Assembly: GCA_022839445.1 (NCBI GenBank) | Contig: JALHFC010000006.1 | Span: 6,667-70,666, forward strand | Direction: 5' to 3' | Source of the DNA: Pelotomaculum sp. | Lineage (GTDB): Bacteria; Bacillota; Desulfotomaculia; Desulfotomaculales; Pelotomaculaceae | Length of the DNA stretch: 64,000 bases | In this document: positions 16,638 through 26,939 of the stretch, piece after piece | How positions within the stretch are numbered: position 1 is the first letter of the stretch | Layout: each line of letters opens with the position of its first letter | The notes under the pieces: model-generated | The model's database searches: none | What the model saw: the letters and a program-made list of their open reading frames with translations, nothing else | Told to the model about the DNA's origin: nothing | Translations under genes and position numbers: made by a program

Positions 16638-18677
16638 ATGGAAGTGCTGGTAGCCTGCAAGGCTGGTTTTTGCTTTGGCGTGAATAGGGCAATTGAAACG
16701 GCTCTGGCTACTGTGCGTAATAGGGACGGTCCCATTTACACCCTTGGCCCGCTGATTCACAATCCCCAGGTGGTAGCTTACCTTGAAGAGATGGGTATAA
16801 AAGAAATTGGGGATATTGAAGATATTCATGAGGGCACGCTGGTTATCAGGTCACACGGTGTAGATCCGGCCTTGCTGGATATCGCCGCCAATAAAGGTTT
16901 AAATATTGTGGACGCTACCTGTCCATATGTCCGGCGGGCGCAAGTCCTTGCCCGTGATCTGACGGAGGAAGGTTACCAGGTGGTGGTTGTCGGTGACAAT
17001 AACCACCCGGAGGTGCAGGGAATTGTTGGCTGGACTGGTGGCAAGGCGCTGGTTGTGGAATGTCCCGAAGAAGTTTCCCGGCTCGAAATAAAGGGAGCGG
17101 TAGGGGTGGTGGCCCAAACCACACAACCCCTGAAAAACTTCGAGGCGGTTGTCATGGCCATGCGGGGCGTGTTCCTTGAAATTAAGGTATGCAATACCAT
17201 TTGCAAGGCGACAGCCGAGCGGCAGTTAGCTGCCCAGAAACTAGCCCGGCAGGTTGATGTCATGGTTGTGGTTGGGGGCGCCAACAGCGCTAACACCAGA
17301 AAGCTTGCCGGTATTTGCCGGGCGATGGGGACGCCATCCTACCATGTCGAGACGGCTAAGGAGCTGGATGCGGTATGGTTTAGGGGATTAAAGGTAGCGG
17401 GGTTGACAGCGGGTGCGTCCACACCTGACTGGATTATAGAGGAGGTAAGGAAACGAATGAGCGAGTTTGAAGAAAAGATCGACCAGGAAGAAGAAATGCA
17501 AGACGCGATGGAAGTAAAGGCCGTACGCCATGGTGAAATTGTGACAGGTACGGTGGTCCACGTTGGTCCGGATGAGGTGATGGTCGATGTTGGCGCCAAG
17601 TCGGAGGGAATTATCCCTATTAGGGAACTGTCCTGCTGTGATGTAAGTTCCCCCCAGGATATTGTAAAAGTGGGGGATGAGATAGAGGTATACGTGTTGA
17701 AAGCAGAGGACAACGAAGGAAAACTAATACTGTCCAAGGAAAAAGCTGAAGCGGAAAAAGCCTGGGTTAGGGTGGAAGAAGCGCTGGATTCCGAGGAGCC
17801 TGTGGAGGGAATTGTCAGGGATGTGGTCAAGGGCGGCCTCTTGGTGGATGTGGGAGTGCGGTCGTTTTTGCCGGCTTCCCTGGTGGAAAGAGGCTATGTG
17901 GAAGACCTTTCAAAATACCTCGGCCAGACGATTTCAGCCCGTGTGATTGAGATGAACCGTGGAAGAAAAAAGGTAATATTATCACGCAAGGCGGTACTGG
18001 AGGAAGAATATGCCCGGCTACGCCAGGAGATGCTTGATACTCTACAGGAAAACCAGGTTGTTAAAGGGGTTGTGCGACGGCTGACCCAATTTGGCGCTTT
18101 TGTGGACATTGGTGGTGTGGACGGCCTGTTGCATATTTCAGAAATGTCCTGGTACCGGATCAACCACCCCTCGGAAGTGGTCAAGGTGGGCGATGAGATT
18201 GAAGTGATGGTGCTAAGGGTGGATCGGGAAAATGAAAAAATCTCCCTGGGATTAAAGCAGGTGCTGCCGAATCCTTGGGATACGGTTGAAGAAAAGTATA
18301 CCGTGGGCAGTATTATCAAAGCCAAAGTAGTCCGGTTGGCGCCTTTTGGCGCATTTGTGCAACTGGAACCCGGCGTTGAAGGGCTGGTCCATATCTCCCA
18401 CCTGGCCGATAGGCATGTAGCCAAACCTGATGAGGTTGTGACTGAAGGTGAAGAGGTTAACGTTAAAGTGCTGAGTGTTGACCCCACTGAAAAGCGTATC
18501 CGTCTTTCCATACGGGAAGTGGCCAAGGAAAAGCAGGACAAGGAATATCGCGACTATAGCGGGGATAAAACGCAGGAATCATCAAACGGGGTTACAATCG
18601 GAGACGTGGTGGGTAACTTGTTTGATAAGCAGGAAGAAGAACAAGAACAAGATGTGGAAAACCAGCAGGAACAATAA
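16638..18677 (+). CDS. ispH: Fusion of HMB-PP reductase (IspH) and ribosomal S1-type protein
   Basis: A 679-residue fusion. Residues 1-280 are IspH/LytB, the last enzyme of the MEP isoprenoid pathway, with its three iron-sulfur cysteines (C12 in GFCFGV, C95 in DATCP, C189 in NTICKAT), the RSHGV, NHPEVQG and TTQP motifs, and GASTPDWIIEEV. Residues about 295-630 contain four S1 RNA-binding repeats, as in short Gram-positive S1 proteins (for example VVRRLTQFGAFVDIGGVDGLLHISEMSW). The tail is acidic and glutamine-rich. IspH-S1 fusions are known in clostridia. The ATG at 16638 has a weak ribosome site. Two terminators follow. Confidence 0.95.
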   Translation: MEVLVACKAGFCFGVNRAIETALATVRNRDGPIYTLGPLIHNPQVVAYLEEMGIKEIGDIEDIHEGTLVIRSHGVDPALLDIAANKGLNIVDATCPYVRRAQVLARDLTEEGYQVVVVGDNNHPEVQGIVGWTGGKALVVECPEEVSRLEIKGAVGVVAQTTQPLKNFEAVVMAMRGVFLEIKVCNTICKATAERQLAAQKLARQVDVMVVVGGANSANTRKLAGICRAMGTPSYHVETAKELDAVWFRGLKVAGLTAGASTPDWIIEEVRKRMSEFEEKIDQEEEMQDAMEVKAVRHGEIVTGTVVHVGPDEVMVDVGAKSEGIIPIRELSCCDVSSPQDIVKVGDEIEVYVLKAEDNEGKLILSKEKAEAEKAWVRVEEALDSEEPVEGIVRDVVKGGLLVDVGVRSFLPASLVERGYVEDLSKYLGQTISARVIEMNRGRKKVILSRKAVLEEEYARLRQEMLDTLQENQVVKGVVRRLTQFGAFVDIGGVDGLLHISEMSWYRINHPSEVVKVGDEIEVMVLRVDRENEKISLGLKQVLPNPWDTVEEKYTVGSIIKAKVVRLAPFGAFVQLEPGVEGLVHISHLADRHVAKPDEVVTEGEEVNVKVLSVDPTEKRIRLSIREVAKEKQDKEYRDYSGDKTQESSNGVTIGDVVGNLFDKQEEEQEQDVENQQEQ

Positions 18678-18728
18678 AAAGGACTAGAAACCGGCATTAA
18701 ACTATATAAGTTTTATAATTTTTTAGCA

Positions 18729-18760
18729 ATTAGTGCGGTGTATAACCGCACTAATTTTTT
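18729..18760 (+). terminator. Intrinsic terminator after ispH-S1
   Basis: ATTAGTGCGG (18729-18738) pairs perfectly with CCGCACTAAT (18746-18755), followed by TTTTT. Confidence 0.88.
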
Positions 18761-18778
18761 CATAGGATAAAAAAGACA

Positions 18779-18803
18779 CCGCCTATAAACAGGCGGCTTT
18801 TTT
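18779..18803 (+). terminator. Second intrinsic terminator
   Basis: CCGCCT (18779-18784) pairs with AGGCGG (18791-18796), followed by CTTTTTTG. It stands 20 bases after the first terminator and gives tandem insulation from the next unit. Confidence 0.75.
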
Positions 18804-18868
18804 GCATAATTTGAGACTAAATGGACAGCCTAATCTTGAAATTTCCAACAATGAGGAGGCTGGAGCGT

Positions 18869-19666
18869 TTGGAGCAATTTCCCATCAGTATAATTATCTT
18901 AATTGTTGTGTCAATACTTATTTACCTTGGCCTGGCTCACCGTGTCCTGGACAGGATGAGGCTTTCCGACCGGGGAGCGCTGGTGATCATAGGCGCTATC
19001 ATTGTCGGTAGTTTTATCAATGTCCCGCTGCCTTTTCTGCCTTTCAACACTTCCGTAAATGTCGGAGGCGCTCTGGTCCCTCTCGGTCTCGCGATCTATC
19101 TCCTGGTCAGGGCCGGTAGCTCTAAAGAAAGGACCCGCGCGTCTGTAGGAGCAGTCGCTACGGCAGTCGTTGTCTATATTGTCGGTTCCCTGATCAACGC
19201 CGGGTCTACGGCGGAACCGGCGGGACGCTTTGCCGTACTGGACGCCATTTACCTTTATCCCCTAGTGGGCGGTATAGTGGCCTACATCTTCGGCAGGTCC
19301 AGAAGAGGCGCTTTTGTTGCGGCTACTTTAGGTGTCTTATTAGTGGACATTTTTCATTATGGATGGCTTTTAAACCAAGGCGCTCCTGCCGGATATGCCG
19401 TTAGCGTCGGTGGCGCCGGTGCTTTTGACGCTATTGTCCTGGCAGGCATCATAGCGGTACTGCTGGCCGAACTTGTCGGGGAATCCCTGGAACGACTATC
19501 GGGTGGACCGGCTACAAAAGGTCGCCCGCCGGAACTTTTAAAGGGTTTGAAAAAACCGGAGTTGGAAGCGCCGGGTCCGGAGGGCGAGGCTAAGGGTGGG
19601 GATATACCCGTATCGCAAAAAGATCGGGGAAAGGTGGTTGAAATAAGTGATGAGCAAAATAACTAG
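18869..19666 (+). CDS. DUF1614-family membrane protein
   Basis: A 265-residue polytopic protein of the DUF1614 family, with about six to seven membrane segments between residues 7 and 205, ending in a hydrophilic tail of about 60 residues rich in Pro, Gly and Lys. Conserved features include DRMRLSDRGAL after the first segment, GSFINVPLP, NVGGALVPLGLAIYLL and GGAGAFDAIVLAGIIAVLL. Function is unknown. The TTG at 18869 is chosen because GAGGAGG lies nine bases upstream; an ATG at 18851 or 18821 is also in frame. It overlaps the SpoIIP-type gene, and this order is common in spore-forming clostridia. Confidence 0.82.
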   Translation: MEQFPISIIILIVVSILIYLGLAHRVLDRMRLSDRGALVIIGAIIVGSFINVPLPFLPFNTSVNVGGALVPLGLAIYLLVRAGSSKERTRASVGAVATAVVVYIVGSLINAGSTAEPAGRFAVLDAIYLYPLVGGIVAYIFGRSRRGAFVAATLGVLLVDIFHYGWLLNQGAPAGYAVSVGGAGAFDAIVLAGIIAVLLAELVGESLERLSGGPATKGRPPELLKGLKKPELEAPGPEGEAKGGDIPVSQKDRGKVVEISDEQNN

Positions 19667-20876
19667 AATTAAAAATGCAGCCGTTGTTTTTTTAATCATA
19701 GCGACGGTTGCCGTGGTTCTTTTTAGCGCTACGAAAAACTCCCGTTTCCAGGCGGCCCTAACCACAGCGGGATTTTTCAACAAGGAAACCCCCGATCACC
19801 TGACCGGCATGTTTACAACAATTGTTGACGAAGAGGGAAACATGCTGAGTATGATGTCCCGGACAATATTCGTGGGTGATGAGCTTTACACTTCCGAGGG
19901 GCGCAGCTACCGGATCGGAAAGGTCCAGGGAGAAAGGGCGGAAGCCAAATTTCTAGGTATGGACCCCCAAATAGTCTCTTATAATGAGCTTTACGCCGGG
20001 CAGGTAGCGCCGGTGGCAAAGAGTACGGCGGAACAAAGAAAGGGGAACATAGCTGTTTACCATTCTCACACCGATGAATCCTATGTGCCTACAGACGGAA
20101 CAGAATCCATTCCCTTTAAGGGCGGTATCTATAGGGTAGGTAAGGTCATGGTGGATGTACTCCAGGGCAAGGGGATCCAGGTAAACTATGACCAGACTCC
20201 ACACGACCCGCATGACAACAACGCTTACGTGCGCTCCCGCCGGACGGCGGCAAACCTGTTAAAAAGCGGCCCGGCGGCGATTTTTGACATACACCGCGAT
20301 GGTGTGCCCGACCCCACTTATTATAGAGCGGAAATTGACGGGAAAAAAGTAGCAAAGCTCCGGTTGGTTGTGGGTAGGGAAAATCCTAAGATGGAGGCCA
20401 ACATGGATTTTGCCAAGCGGATGATGTCGGCGGCAAATAACATGCATCCGAAAGTAGTAAAAGAAATCTTTGTGGGAAAAGGGGATTACAACCAGGACTT
20501 GATGCACACAGCCCTCTTGATTGAGGCCGGCACCCATACCAACAGCGGAGAGGAAGCCGAGCGGGGTGTTTCTATGTTTTCTGAATCTGTTCCGACCGTC
20601 CTTGGGATTACCGGCGGGACCCCCGTTGCGCCTCCGTCGGCGCCCGCCGCTAAACCAACCACCGGTGCCGGGGGGGCATGGAAGGCGCTAGGTTGGGTTT
20701 TGGGGCTGACTGTTGTTGGCGGAGTAGGCTACCTCCTGATTATTTCCGGTAACTGGGATAACGTTAAGAAAAACATATCCAGCTTTGGTAGGGAGATTAC
20801 CATGCTCGGAGGCCGCAGGGCCGCGCGCAAACCCGGCGCCCGGGACGAAAGTCCCGATCGGGGCGACGATACCTAA
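19650..20876 (+). CDS. spoIIP: Stage II sporulation protein P-type cell-wall hydrolase
   Basis: A 408-residue protein with an N-terminal membrane anchor (about residues 7-27), a linker, the SpoIIP hydrolase domain (about 130-320) and a second membrane segment near 350-370. Likely zinc ligands appear in AVYHSHTDESY (about residue 130), FDIHRDGVP and LLIEAGTHTNS. SpoIIP is an amidase and endopeptidase that, with SpoIID and SpoIIM, removes septal peptidoglycan during engulfment. The C-terminal membrane segment and Arg-rich tail are unusual compared with classical SpoIIP, so this may be a clostridial paralogue. It overlaps the DUF1614 gene by 17 bases. Confidence 0.82.
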   Translation: MSKITRIKNAAVVFLIIATVAVVLFSATKNSRFQAALTTAGFFNKETPDHLTGMFTTIVDEEGNMLSMMSRTIFVGDELYTSEGRSYRIGKVQGERAEAKFLGMDPQIVSYNELYAGQVAPVAKSTAEQRKGNIAVYHSHTDESYVPTDGTESIPFKGGIYRVGKVMVDVLQGKGIQVNYDQTPHDPHDNNAYVRSRRTAANLLKSGPAAIFDIHRDGVPDPTYYRAEIDGKKVAKLRLVVGRENPKMEANMDFAKRMMSAANNMHPKVVKEIFVGKGDYNQDLMHTALLIEAGTHTNSGEEAERGVSMFSESVPTVLGITGGTPVAPPSAPAAKPTTGAGGAWKALGWVLGLTVVGGVGYLLIISGNWDNVKKNISSFGREITMLGGRRAARKPGARDESPDRGDDT

Positions 20877-20877
20877 C

Positions 20878-21795
20878 ATGCCGGGCTATATGCCGGAACA
20901 CCTCATGGTTATCCTGGCCGGGGTTTTATCCGGCACCGCTACACGCGTTGTCTTGCTCAGGATAGACTACCGGCAATATCCGGGTTACCCGCACGGCTAC
21001 CTGGCGCACGCCTTCCTGGGATTTATTGCCTCAGCGCTGGGGGCCGTAGCGGTTCCGGCAATCTTAAAACCCGACTTCACGGCAGTTACTTTTTTAGCCT
21101 TGGCGGCGCAACAATTCCGGGAAATCCGCAACATGGAGCGTAAAACCTTGGAAAGCCTTGAGGAAAGTGAACTTGTCAGCCGGGGCCTGGATTATATAGA
21201 AGGTATTGCCCGCACGTTCGAGGCTAGAAATTACCTGGTGATGGGGACATCTTTTTTAACCAGCCTGGCCGCCCAGTTTTGGGGTTTGCCTATCGCCGTC
21301 GTTACGGCGTTTTTCGCTTTTTTAACCAGCCTTTACTTTATGTCCGGTGAGGTTATCGGTGACATGTGCACAGTCGTACCGGCGCGAATAAGTTTTGACG
21401 GCCCAATTCTCATGGTGGATGAAATAAGTATTGTAAACATAGGTTTAAAGCCCATGCGGGAGAAAATAATTAGAGACGGGCTGGCTGTGAAAATCATACC
21501 AAAGGATGGTAACGCCAGGGCTACTATCCATGATATCGGCCAGCGCAGGGCTATTGCTTTTACCGCCGCCGCCATCCTAGGGACAAAAAAGGACGTCGAC
21601 ATACCGGAGTTTACCCCTCTAGCCAGGAAAAATCCGGACACCGGGGAGGTTGGTCTCTTCATTGTGCCGATGGTAAAAGATATGGAGCGGTTCATAGCGG
21701 CAGTTAAGCTAACCCCCGTGCTGGAAAGCGCCAGGAGTAAACCGCTAAACGCCGGTTCAAGTATAGATGTAGCAAAAAAAATGGATAAGGGCTGA
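20878..21795 (+). CDS. YIEGIA-family protein
   Basis: A 305-residue protein carrying the name-giving YIEGIARTFEARNYLVM motif near residue 85-100. Hydrophobic segments lie at the N-terminus (LMVILAGVLSGTATRVVLL), around 40-65 and around 105-145, followed by a soluble C-terminal half. The family occurs in endospore-forming Firmicutes and is always next to a tiny partner, as here; its molecular role is not established. The ATG at 20878 starts one base after the SpoIIP-type stop codon. An upstream in-frame extension to 20785 would overlap spoIIP in a different frame and is not favoured. Confidence 0.85.
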   Translation: MPGYMPEHLMVILAGVLSGTATRVVLLRIDYRQYPGYPHGYLAHAFLGFIASALGAVAVPAILKPDFTAVTFLALAAQQFREIRNMERKTLESLEESELVSRGLDYIEGIARTFEARNYLVMGTSFLTSLAAQFWGLPIAVVTAFFAFLTSLYFMSGEVIGDMCTVVPARISFDGPILMVDEISIVNIGLKPMREKIIRDGLAVKIIPKDGNARATIHDIGQRRAIAFTAAAILGTKKDVDIPEFTPLARKNPDTGEVGLFIVPMVKDMERFIAAVKLTPVLESARSKPLNAGSSIDVAKKMDKG

Positions 21796-21800
21796 TAGAA

Positions 21801-21983
21801 TTGTCCACAGAACAAATACTGGCTGTCGTTACCCTCGATAAAAGCCAAGTGTATTATGGCGCGCCTGTCTTTTTGACGCATAATGAGGATGAGCAAGAAA
21901 GGATGGCCGTTAGTTTATCGGGAATACTGAATGCTATGGTACACGACCTAGGGAATGGGACCTATGTTCTAGTGAAGCATTAG
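21801..21983 (+). CDS. Capping-complex subunit for YIEGIA
   Basis: A 60-residue protein starting at TTG 21801, five bases after the YIEGIA gene. The sequence (ILAVVTLDKSQVYYGAPVFL then a charged EDEQERMAVSLSGILNAMVHDLG helix) matches the small conserved partner named after YIEGIA in clostridial genomes. It has no membrane segment. The pairing supports a complex, but function is an inference from the family name. Confidence 0.75.
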   Translation: MSTEQILAVVTLDKSQVYYGAPVFLTHNEDEQERMAVSLSGILNAMVHDLGNGTYVLVKH

Positions 21984-22172
21984 CGCGGGTATAATTATCA
22001 GGGTTTGTGCTGCCGGTAGTAAATGTAAGAGCTGGCCGGGCAAATCCTCCTTGACTGCATTATGGAAATTATAGATAATGATTAAAGATAATAATATTAG
22101 TAATTTAACCGGGCTAATGCTATTTTTATTTGTAGTGGCATTTGTAAGGAAAAGGCAGGGGGGGGTACCCCA

Positions 22173-23483
22173 ATGATAACGGGGCTGGAAATATTCCGGG
22201 TAGAGCCGGATAGTATCGCCGGTGAATTAGGGTTGGCGCCGGGCGACCGGGTGGTGGCGATTAACGGGGAACCGGTACGCGACTTGCTAGATTTTCGTTT
22301 TTTGGAGGCAGAAGAAAATCTTAGCATTGACATAAAAAAAGCCGGCGGCGAGGAATGGATCTTGGATGTGGAAAAGGATTACGACGAGATCCTGGGCATC
22401 GACTTTGGCGCCGGGGGGTTCGGGCGTACCCGCTGTTGTGCTAATAAGTGCCTCTTTTGTTTTGTGGACCAGATGCCTGCGGGCATGCGGGAAACCCTTT
22501 ACATCAAGGACGACGACTACAGGCTTTCTTTTTGGAGCGGTAATTTTATCACCCTTACCAACCTTAGTGACAATGACTTGCAAAGGATTATCGGGCAGCG
22601 AATGAGCCCGTTATATATATCGGTCCACACCACCAGCCCAAAGCTGAGGACAAGGATGCTGGGCAATGATAGGGCCGGTCTGATTTTGAAGCAATTAAGC
22701 TACCTGGCAAAAGCAGGTATCGAGATGCACACCCAGGTGGTATTGTGTCCGGGATTAAATGGTGGTGGAGAGTTAGAAAGGACAGTCGCCGACCTGGCAG
22801 GCCTGTGGCCGGCTGTTAGCTCCCTGGCCGTGGTACCGGTCGGGTTGACTAGATTTAGGCGGGGCCGTTATCCCTTGCGCGCTGTTACCGGTGATGAAGC
22901 CTGCGAATTGGTGCGGTGGGTACATTTAAAGCAGGAAGAATTTATGGCGAAAATGAAATATCCGTTTATTTTTGCCTCAGATGAGTTTTACCTACAGTCG
23001 GGCGAGCCGGTTCCCCCGGCAAGAAGATATGTCGGCTTTCCCCAGGTGGAGAATGGAGTAGGGCTCACTCGCCTTTTTTTAGACGAGTGGCAGGAGATCG
23101 AAAAGACTTTGCCTAAGGAGGTCCTTAATTTAAAAGCCACTCTCATAACCGGTCAACTTGGGGAAAAAATTCTGGGCCCGGTGGCAGCAAGGCTAAACGG
23201 CGTTAAGGGACTGGAAGTAAATGTGAAGGCAATTGAAAATCATTTTTTCGGGAAACAGGTAACAGTTGCCGGTTTGGTTACCGGCACGGATATATTAAAT
23301 CAGGTTGTTCCATGGGAAATAGGTGATTTGCTCGTGCTCCCATCCGTTATGTTAAAGAAAGACGCAACTGTTTTTCTGGATAACCTAACCCCTGGGGACC
23401 TGACCAACCGCTTAAAAACAAGGGTTGCAACAGTGGCGGGACCTCGCCAACTGGTTGAGGTCCTGCTTGGCAGATGCGGCTAA
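22173..23483 (+). CDS. DUF512 protein with PDZ-like and radical-SAM-type iron-sulfur domains
   Basis: A 436-residue protein. Residues 1-65 look like a PDZ domain ([22 protein letters not shown]). Next come cysteines in [19 protein letters not shown], arranged as CxxxCxxC as in radical-SAM enzymes, then [20 protein letters not shown], and a DUF512 C-terminal domain (about 280-436) with TGQLGEKIL and TGTDIL. The family is conserved in clostridia and cyanobacteria as an uncharacterised iron-sulfur oxidoreductase. ATG at 22173 follows a G-rich site. It precedes der, its usual neighbour in this lineage. Confidence 0.9.
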   Translation: MITGLEIFRVEPDSIAGELGLAPGDRVVAINGEPVRDLLDFRFLEAEENLSIDIKKAGGEEWILDVEKDYDEILGIDFGAGGFGRTRCCANKCLFCFVDQMPAGMRETLYIKDDDYRLSFWSGNFITLTNLSDNDLQRIIGQRMSPLYISVHTTSPKLRTRMLGNDRAGLILKQLSYLAKAGIEMHTQVVLCPGLNGGGELERTVADLAGLWPAVSSLAVVPVGLTRFRRGRYPLRAVTGDEACELVRWVHLKQEEFMAKMKYPFIFASDEFYLQSGEPVPPARRYVGFPQVENGVGLTRLFLDEWQEIEKTLPKEVLNLKATLITGQLGEKILGPVAARLNGVKGLEVNVKAIENHFFGKQVTVAGLVTGTDILNQVVPWEIGDLLVLPSVMLKKDATVFLDNLTPGDLTNRLKTRVATVAGPRQLVEVLLGRCG

Positions 23484-23556
23484 TAATCCAGGCCGAAAAG
23501 CCTTTCGGGGCCGGTCCGTTAACAATAAAATTGTTTTGTTACGTTGTGAGGTGAAA

Positions 23557-24885
23557 ATGGTGACCAAACCGGTGGTGGCAATCGTAGGGCGGCCCAATGT
23601 GGGCAAGTCAACGCTCTTTAACCGTATCGTGGGTAGCAGGACAGCTATTGTCGAGAGCGAACCGGGCATTACCAGGGACCGTCTTTACCAGGATGCAGAA
23701 TGGTCGGGGCGCGTCTTTACCCTGGTGGATACCGGCGGCCTAGATTTCCAGGAGAGCGGTGAGATCAGCCTGGGTGTCCGGCGCCAGGCCGAGCTTGCAG
23801 TCGGGCAGGCCGACGCCGTCCTTTTTGTGGTGGATGCCAGGGCAGGTTTGAACCCGGGTGATCATGAAGTATCCTCCATGATCCGGTCTTCTAATAAACC
23901 ATGTATACTGGTTGCCAATAAAGTTGAGAATTTTGAATCCCCTGCGCATATCTATGATTTTTACAGGCTGGGCCTGGGCGATCCGGTCCCTATTTCCGCT
24001 GCGGAGGGTCTGAATACAGGTGATCTTTTAGACGAGCTGATCGAGCTGCTGCCGCCGGTTACGGAAGAAAGCAATGACCCGGATGTGATTAAAATAGCTG
24101 TGATCGGGCGGCCTAACGTGGGCAAGTCTTCCCTGGTTAATATTATTCTGGGGGAGGAGCGGGTTATTGTCAGCGATATTCCAGGCACTACTAGGGATGC
24201 TATCGACACTCCTTTCGATCTGGACGGCAAGCACTATGTTATAATTGACACGGCCGGTATGCGCCGCAGGGGCAAGATCGGCCAGAAGGCTGAAAAATAC
24301 AGCGTGATCCGCGCCTTAAGGGCGGTTGACCGCAGCGATGTCGTTTTGGTAATGTTGGATGCCCTGGAAGGGGTAACGGAACAGGACCAGCGTATAGCCG
24401 GTTATGCGCATGAATCAGGCAAAGCTTCAATAGTGGTTGTGAATAAGTGGGATCTAGTGGAAAAAGACGGGCGGACTATGGATCGCTACACGGAAAGGAT
24501 TCGGCAGGAGTTGGGGTTTATGCAGTATGTTCCCCTCATTTTCACCTCCGCGCTAACGGGAAAACGTGTTTCCAAAGTGCTGGAATTGGTGGACTTTGTC
24601 GCAGAACAGCACACGTTGCGAATTTCCACTGCCGACCTAAATATTTTAATCAAGGAAGCGGCTCTACGGAATCCCCCCCCGGCGGACAAGGCCAGGCGGT
24701 TGAAAATCCTTTACGCTACCCAGGGCGGGGTCAAGCCGCCACGGTTTATTTTATTTGTTAATGACCCGGAGTTGATGCACTTTTCTTACCTGCGCTACCT
24801 GGAAAATCAAATTCGAGCGGCCTATGGTTTCGAGGGGACCCCGGTCCGTTTTACCCTGCGCAAAAGGAGAGGCATAAATGATTGA
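23557..24885 (+). CDS. der: GTPase Der (EngA), ribosome assembly
   Basis: A 442-residue double GTPase needed for 50S subunit maturation. The first G domain has [21 protein letters not shown] and NKVE; the second has [25 protein letters not shown] and [12 protein letters not shown]-like C-terminal domain follows, ending RFTLRKRR. The frame is open upstream, but the ATG at 23557 is chosen because GAGGTG lies just ahead and the N-terminus matches family length; GTG 23551 is an alternative. It overlaps plsY by eight bases. Confidence 0.95.
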   Translation: MVTKPVVAIVGRPNVGKSTLFNRIVGSRTAIVESEPGITRDRLYQDAEWSGRVFTLVDTGGLDFQESGEISLGVRRQAELAVGQADAVLFVVDARAGLNPGDHEVSSMIRSSNKPCILVANKVENFESPAHIYDFYRLGLGDPVPISAAEGLNTGDLLDELIELLPPVTEESNDPDVIKIAVIGRPNVGKSSLVNIILGEERVIVSDIPGTTRDAIDTPFDLDGKHYVIIDTAGMRRRGKIGQKAEKYSVIRALRAVDRSDVVLVMLDALEGVTEQDQRIAGYAHESGKASIVVVNKWDLVEKDGRTMDRYTERIRQELGFMQYVPLIFTSALTGKRVSKVLELVDFVAEQHTLRISTADLNILIKEAALRNPPPADKARRLKILYATQGGVKPPRFILFVNDPELMHFSYLRYLENQIRAAYGFEGTPVRFTLRKRRGIND

Positions 24886-25474
24886 TTTTTTCGTTGTAGC
24901 AGCTTGTTACCTGATTGGTTCCATACCAGTCAGTTACCTTGTTGCCCGTTATTGGAAGGGGATTGACATTCGCCGGTGCGGCAGCGGCAATGTAGGCGCT
25001 ACAAATGTATGGCGAAGCGCCGGTCCGGCGCCCGGGCTTGTCGCCTTGGCCGGGGACATGGGAAAAGGGGCGCTGGCGGTAATACTGGCCCGGCACTTCG
25101 GCGGCCCCTCGCTGGTAGTCTTTTCAGGTATGGCGGTGTTGGCCGGGCATAGCTGGTCGTTATTTCTAGGGTTTCGGGGCGGCAAGGTAATTGCCACCGG
25201 GGCTGGTGTTTTTGCCGCTATTTCCCTTCCGGTGGTAGCCTTTGCAGGAGTAGTCTGGTTTGCCGTGGTAGGCATTACCAAATATGTATCCGCAGGCTCA
25301 ATTACCGGTATTATTTCAATTCCTTTATTAATGCTGGCCTTTCACCTGGAGACGGCTTACCTGGTATTGGGTGTTTTTGCAGCTGCATTTGCCATATATA
25401 AACACATTCCAAATATTAAACGGCTGGCGGCAGGGACTGAGCCAAAAATCGAAATCGGTAGAAAAAACCGTTAA
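24878..25474 (+). CDS. plsY: Glycerol-3-phosphate acyltransferase PlsY
   Basis: A 198-residue polytopic enzyme that transfers acyl groups from acyl-phosphate to glycerol 3-phosphate. It shows the three conserved blocks [51 protein letters not shown] and the late [13 protein letters not shown], with about five membrane segments. The ATG at 24878 follows AAAGGAGAG within the end of der. It supplies lysophosphatidate that PlsC (15.99 kb) can use, and gpsA downstream provides its substrate. Confidence 0.95.
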   Translation: MIDFFVVAACYLIGSIPVSYLVARYWKGIDIRRCGSGNVGATNVWRSAGPAPGLVALAGDMGKGALAVILARHFGGPSLVVFSGMAVLAGHSWSLFLGFRGGKVIATGAGVFAAISLPVVAFAGVVWFAVVGITKYVSAGSITGIISIPLLMLAFHLETAYLVLGVFAAAFAIYKHIPNIKRLAAGTEPKIEIGRKNR

Positions 25475-25573
25475 CGGCAAAAAGCAAATTGAAAGGGATA
25501 TATTCGTTGAAGATAACGCCATGGCGTTTGCAAGTTTGTCTGGCCGTTGCCGGAAAGGGGGATCTTTTTAACA

Positions 25574-26623
25574 GTGCATAAGAAAATAGGTGTTTTAGGC
25601 GCGGGAAGCTGGGCTACCGCCCTGTCCGTGCTCCTGGCAAAAAAGGGTTATTCCGTAAGCATGTGGTCTATTGTACCTGAATTGATTGGACAGATTAATG
25701 AGATGCGGGAAAACCAAATATTTCTACCGGATGTGACGCTCCCGATCGGTATAGAAGCATATGGCGATCTGCAACAAGTGCTGCATGGGGCGGAGGCGGT
25801 GGTTTTCGGTGTTCCTTCTCATGCTTTCCGGGAAGTCTTGCGTAAAGCCGGGCCTTTTCTTCCCGCAGGAGCAATATTGATTAACGTGGCTAAGGGTATT
25901 GAGGAAGAAAGCCTGTGCCGCTTGTCACAGGCCTTTGCCCAGGAGGCCGGCGTGGATATGCTCCGCAGGTATGTTGTCCTTTCCGGTCCCAGCCATGCTG
26001 AGGAAGTGGGCAGGGGAGTCCCTACCGCTGTGGTGGTAGCGTCATCTTGTATGGAAAGTGCGGAATATGTCCAGGAGTTGTTTATGTGTGAGTATTTCCG
26101 GGTTTATACGAACCCCGACGTCACCGGTGTGGAACTGGGGGGGGCTTTGAAAAATATTATTGCCCTGGGAACAGGTATAGCTGATGGCCTCGGTTACGGT
26201 GACAACAGCAAGGCGGCCCTTATGACCCGCGGATTAGCGGAAATTACTCGTTTGGGATTTGCTGTAGGCGCCAATCCACTCACCTTTGCCGGGCTGGCCG
26301 GTGTGGGCGACCTGATTGTGACCTGTACCAGTATGCATAGCCGCAACCGGCGGGCCGGCATTGCTATTGGCAGGGGTAAACCGGTGGAGGAAGCCCTAGA
26401 GGAAGTAAGGATGGTGGTAGAGGGAGTGCGCACTACCCGCGCAGCCAGGCGGCTTTCCAGGGACCTTAACGTTGAAATGCCCATCACCGACCAGACTTAC
26501 CGGGTGCTCTTTGAAGGCTTATCCCCCGGTATTGCGGTAAAGAACCTGATGACCAGGGGCAAAACCCATGAGATGGAGGAAGTGGCCTTGGCTGCGGCGG
26601 CAATTCGTAGGATAAAACATTAG
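25574..26623 (+). CDS. gpsA: Glycerol-3-phosphate dehydrogenase [NAD(P)+]
   Basis: A 349-residue enzyme reducing dihydroxyacetone phosphate to sn-glycerol 3-phosphate for phospholipids. It shows the Rossmann motif [99 protein letters not shown], and [20 protein letters not shown]. The GTG at 25574 fits the family N-terminus, with AAAGGGGG about 12 bases ahead; a TTG at 25547 is possible. plsY-gpsA-spoIVA order is typical of clostridia. Confidence 0.94.
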   Translation: MHKKIGVLGAGSWATALSVLLAKKGYSVSMWSIVPELIGQINEMRENQIFLPDVTLPIGIEAYGDLQQVLHGAEAVVFGVPSHAFREVLRKAGPFLPAGAILINVAKGIEEESLCRLSQAFAQEAGVDMLRRYVVLSGPSHAEEVGRGVPTAVVVASSCMESAEYVQELFMCEYFRVYTNPDVTGVELGGALKNIIALGTGIADGLGYGDNSKAALMTRGLAEITRLGFAVGANPLTFAGLAGVGDLIVTCTSMHSRNRRAGIAIGRGKPVEEALEEVRMVVEGVRTTRAARRLSRDLNVEMPITDQTYRVLFEGLSPGIAVKNLMTRGKTHEMEEVALAAAAIRRIKH

Positions 26624-26654
26624 TTATAAACGCAATACTGATTAATCTTTTGGC

Positions 26655-26682
26655 AAGTGCGAATTCTTTCGCACTTTTTTTT
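26655..26682 (+). terminator. Intrinsic terminator after gpsA; gap before spoIVA
   Basis: AAGTGCGA (26655-26662) pairs with TCGCACTT (26669-26676), followed by TTTTTT. The rest of the 315-base gap is AT-rich, with a (TA)n tract near 26785-26796. I searched for a sigma-E promoter for spoIVA and saw no convincing one. Confidence 0.88.
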
Positions 26683-26939
26683 GTGGATTAAAGTAATAAC
26701 TTCTTTTCGGGGATGCGCTACACGGGGAATAGCGGATCTTTTTAGGGTTTTTAATTTGCCGGGGAATAATCGACCAACAAGCTCATATATATATATTGTT
26801 ATTGTATGCCATTGGAAAATTATAGACGTGGACTAGGTTTCACGGGAGGTATTCGATATTTGATTTTTACGGACGTGGGGAGGGATGCATTTTTTAACAT
26901 AGATATGCCTTTATAATTCTTAAGGAAGGGAGTGTGTAC

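Noticed and set aside
26760..26939. Sigma-E promoter for spoIVA
   Set aside because: CATAxxxT-like and ATATT-like words occur, but not at the required spacing and orientation.
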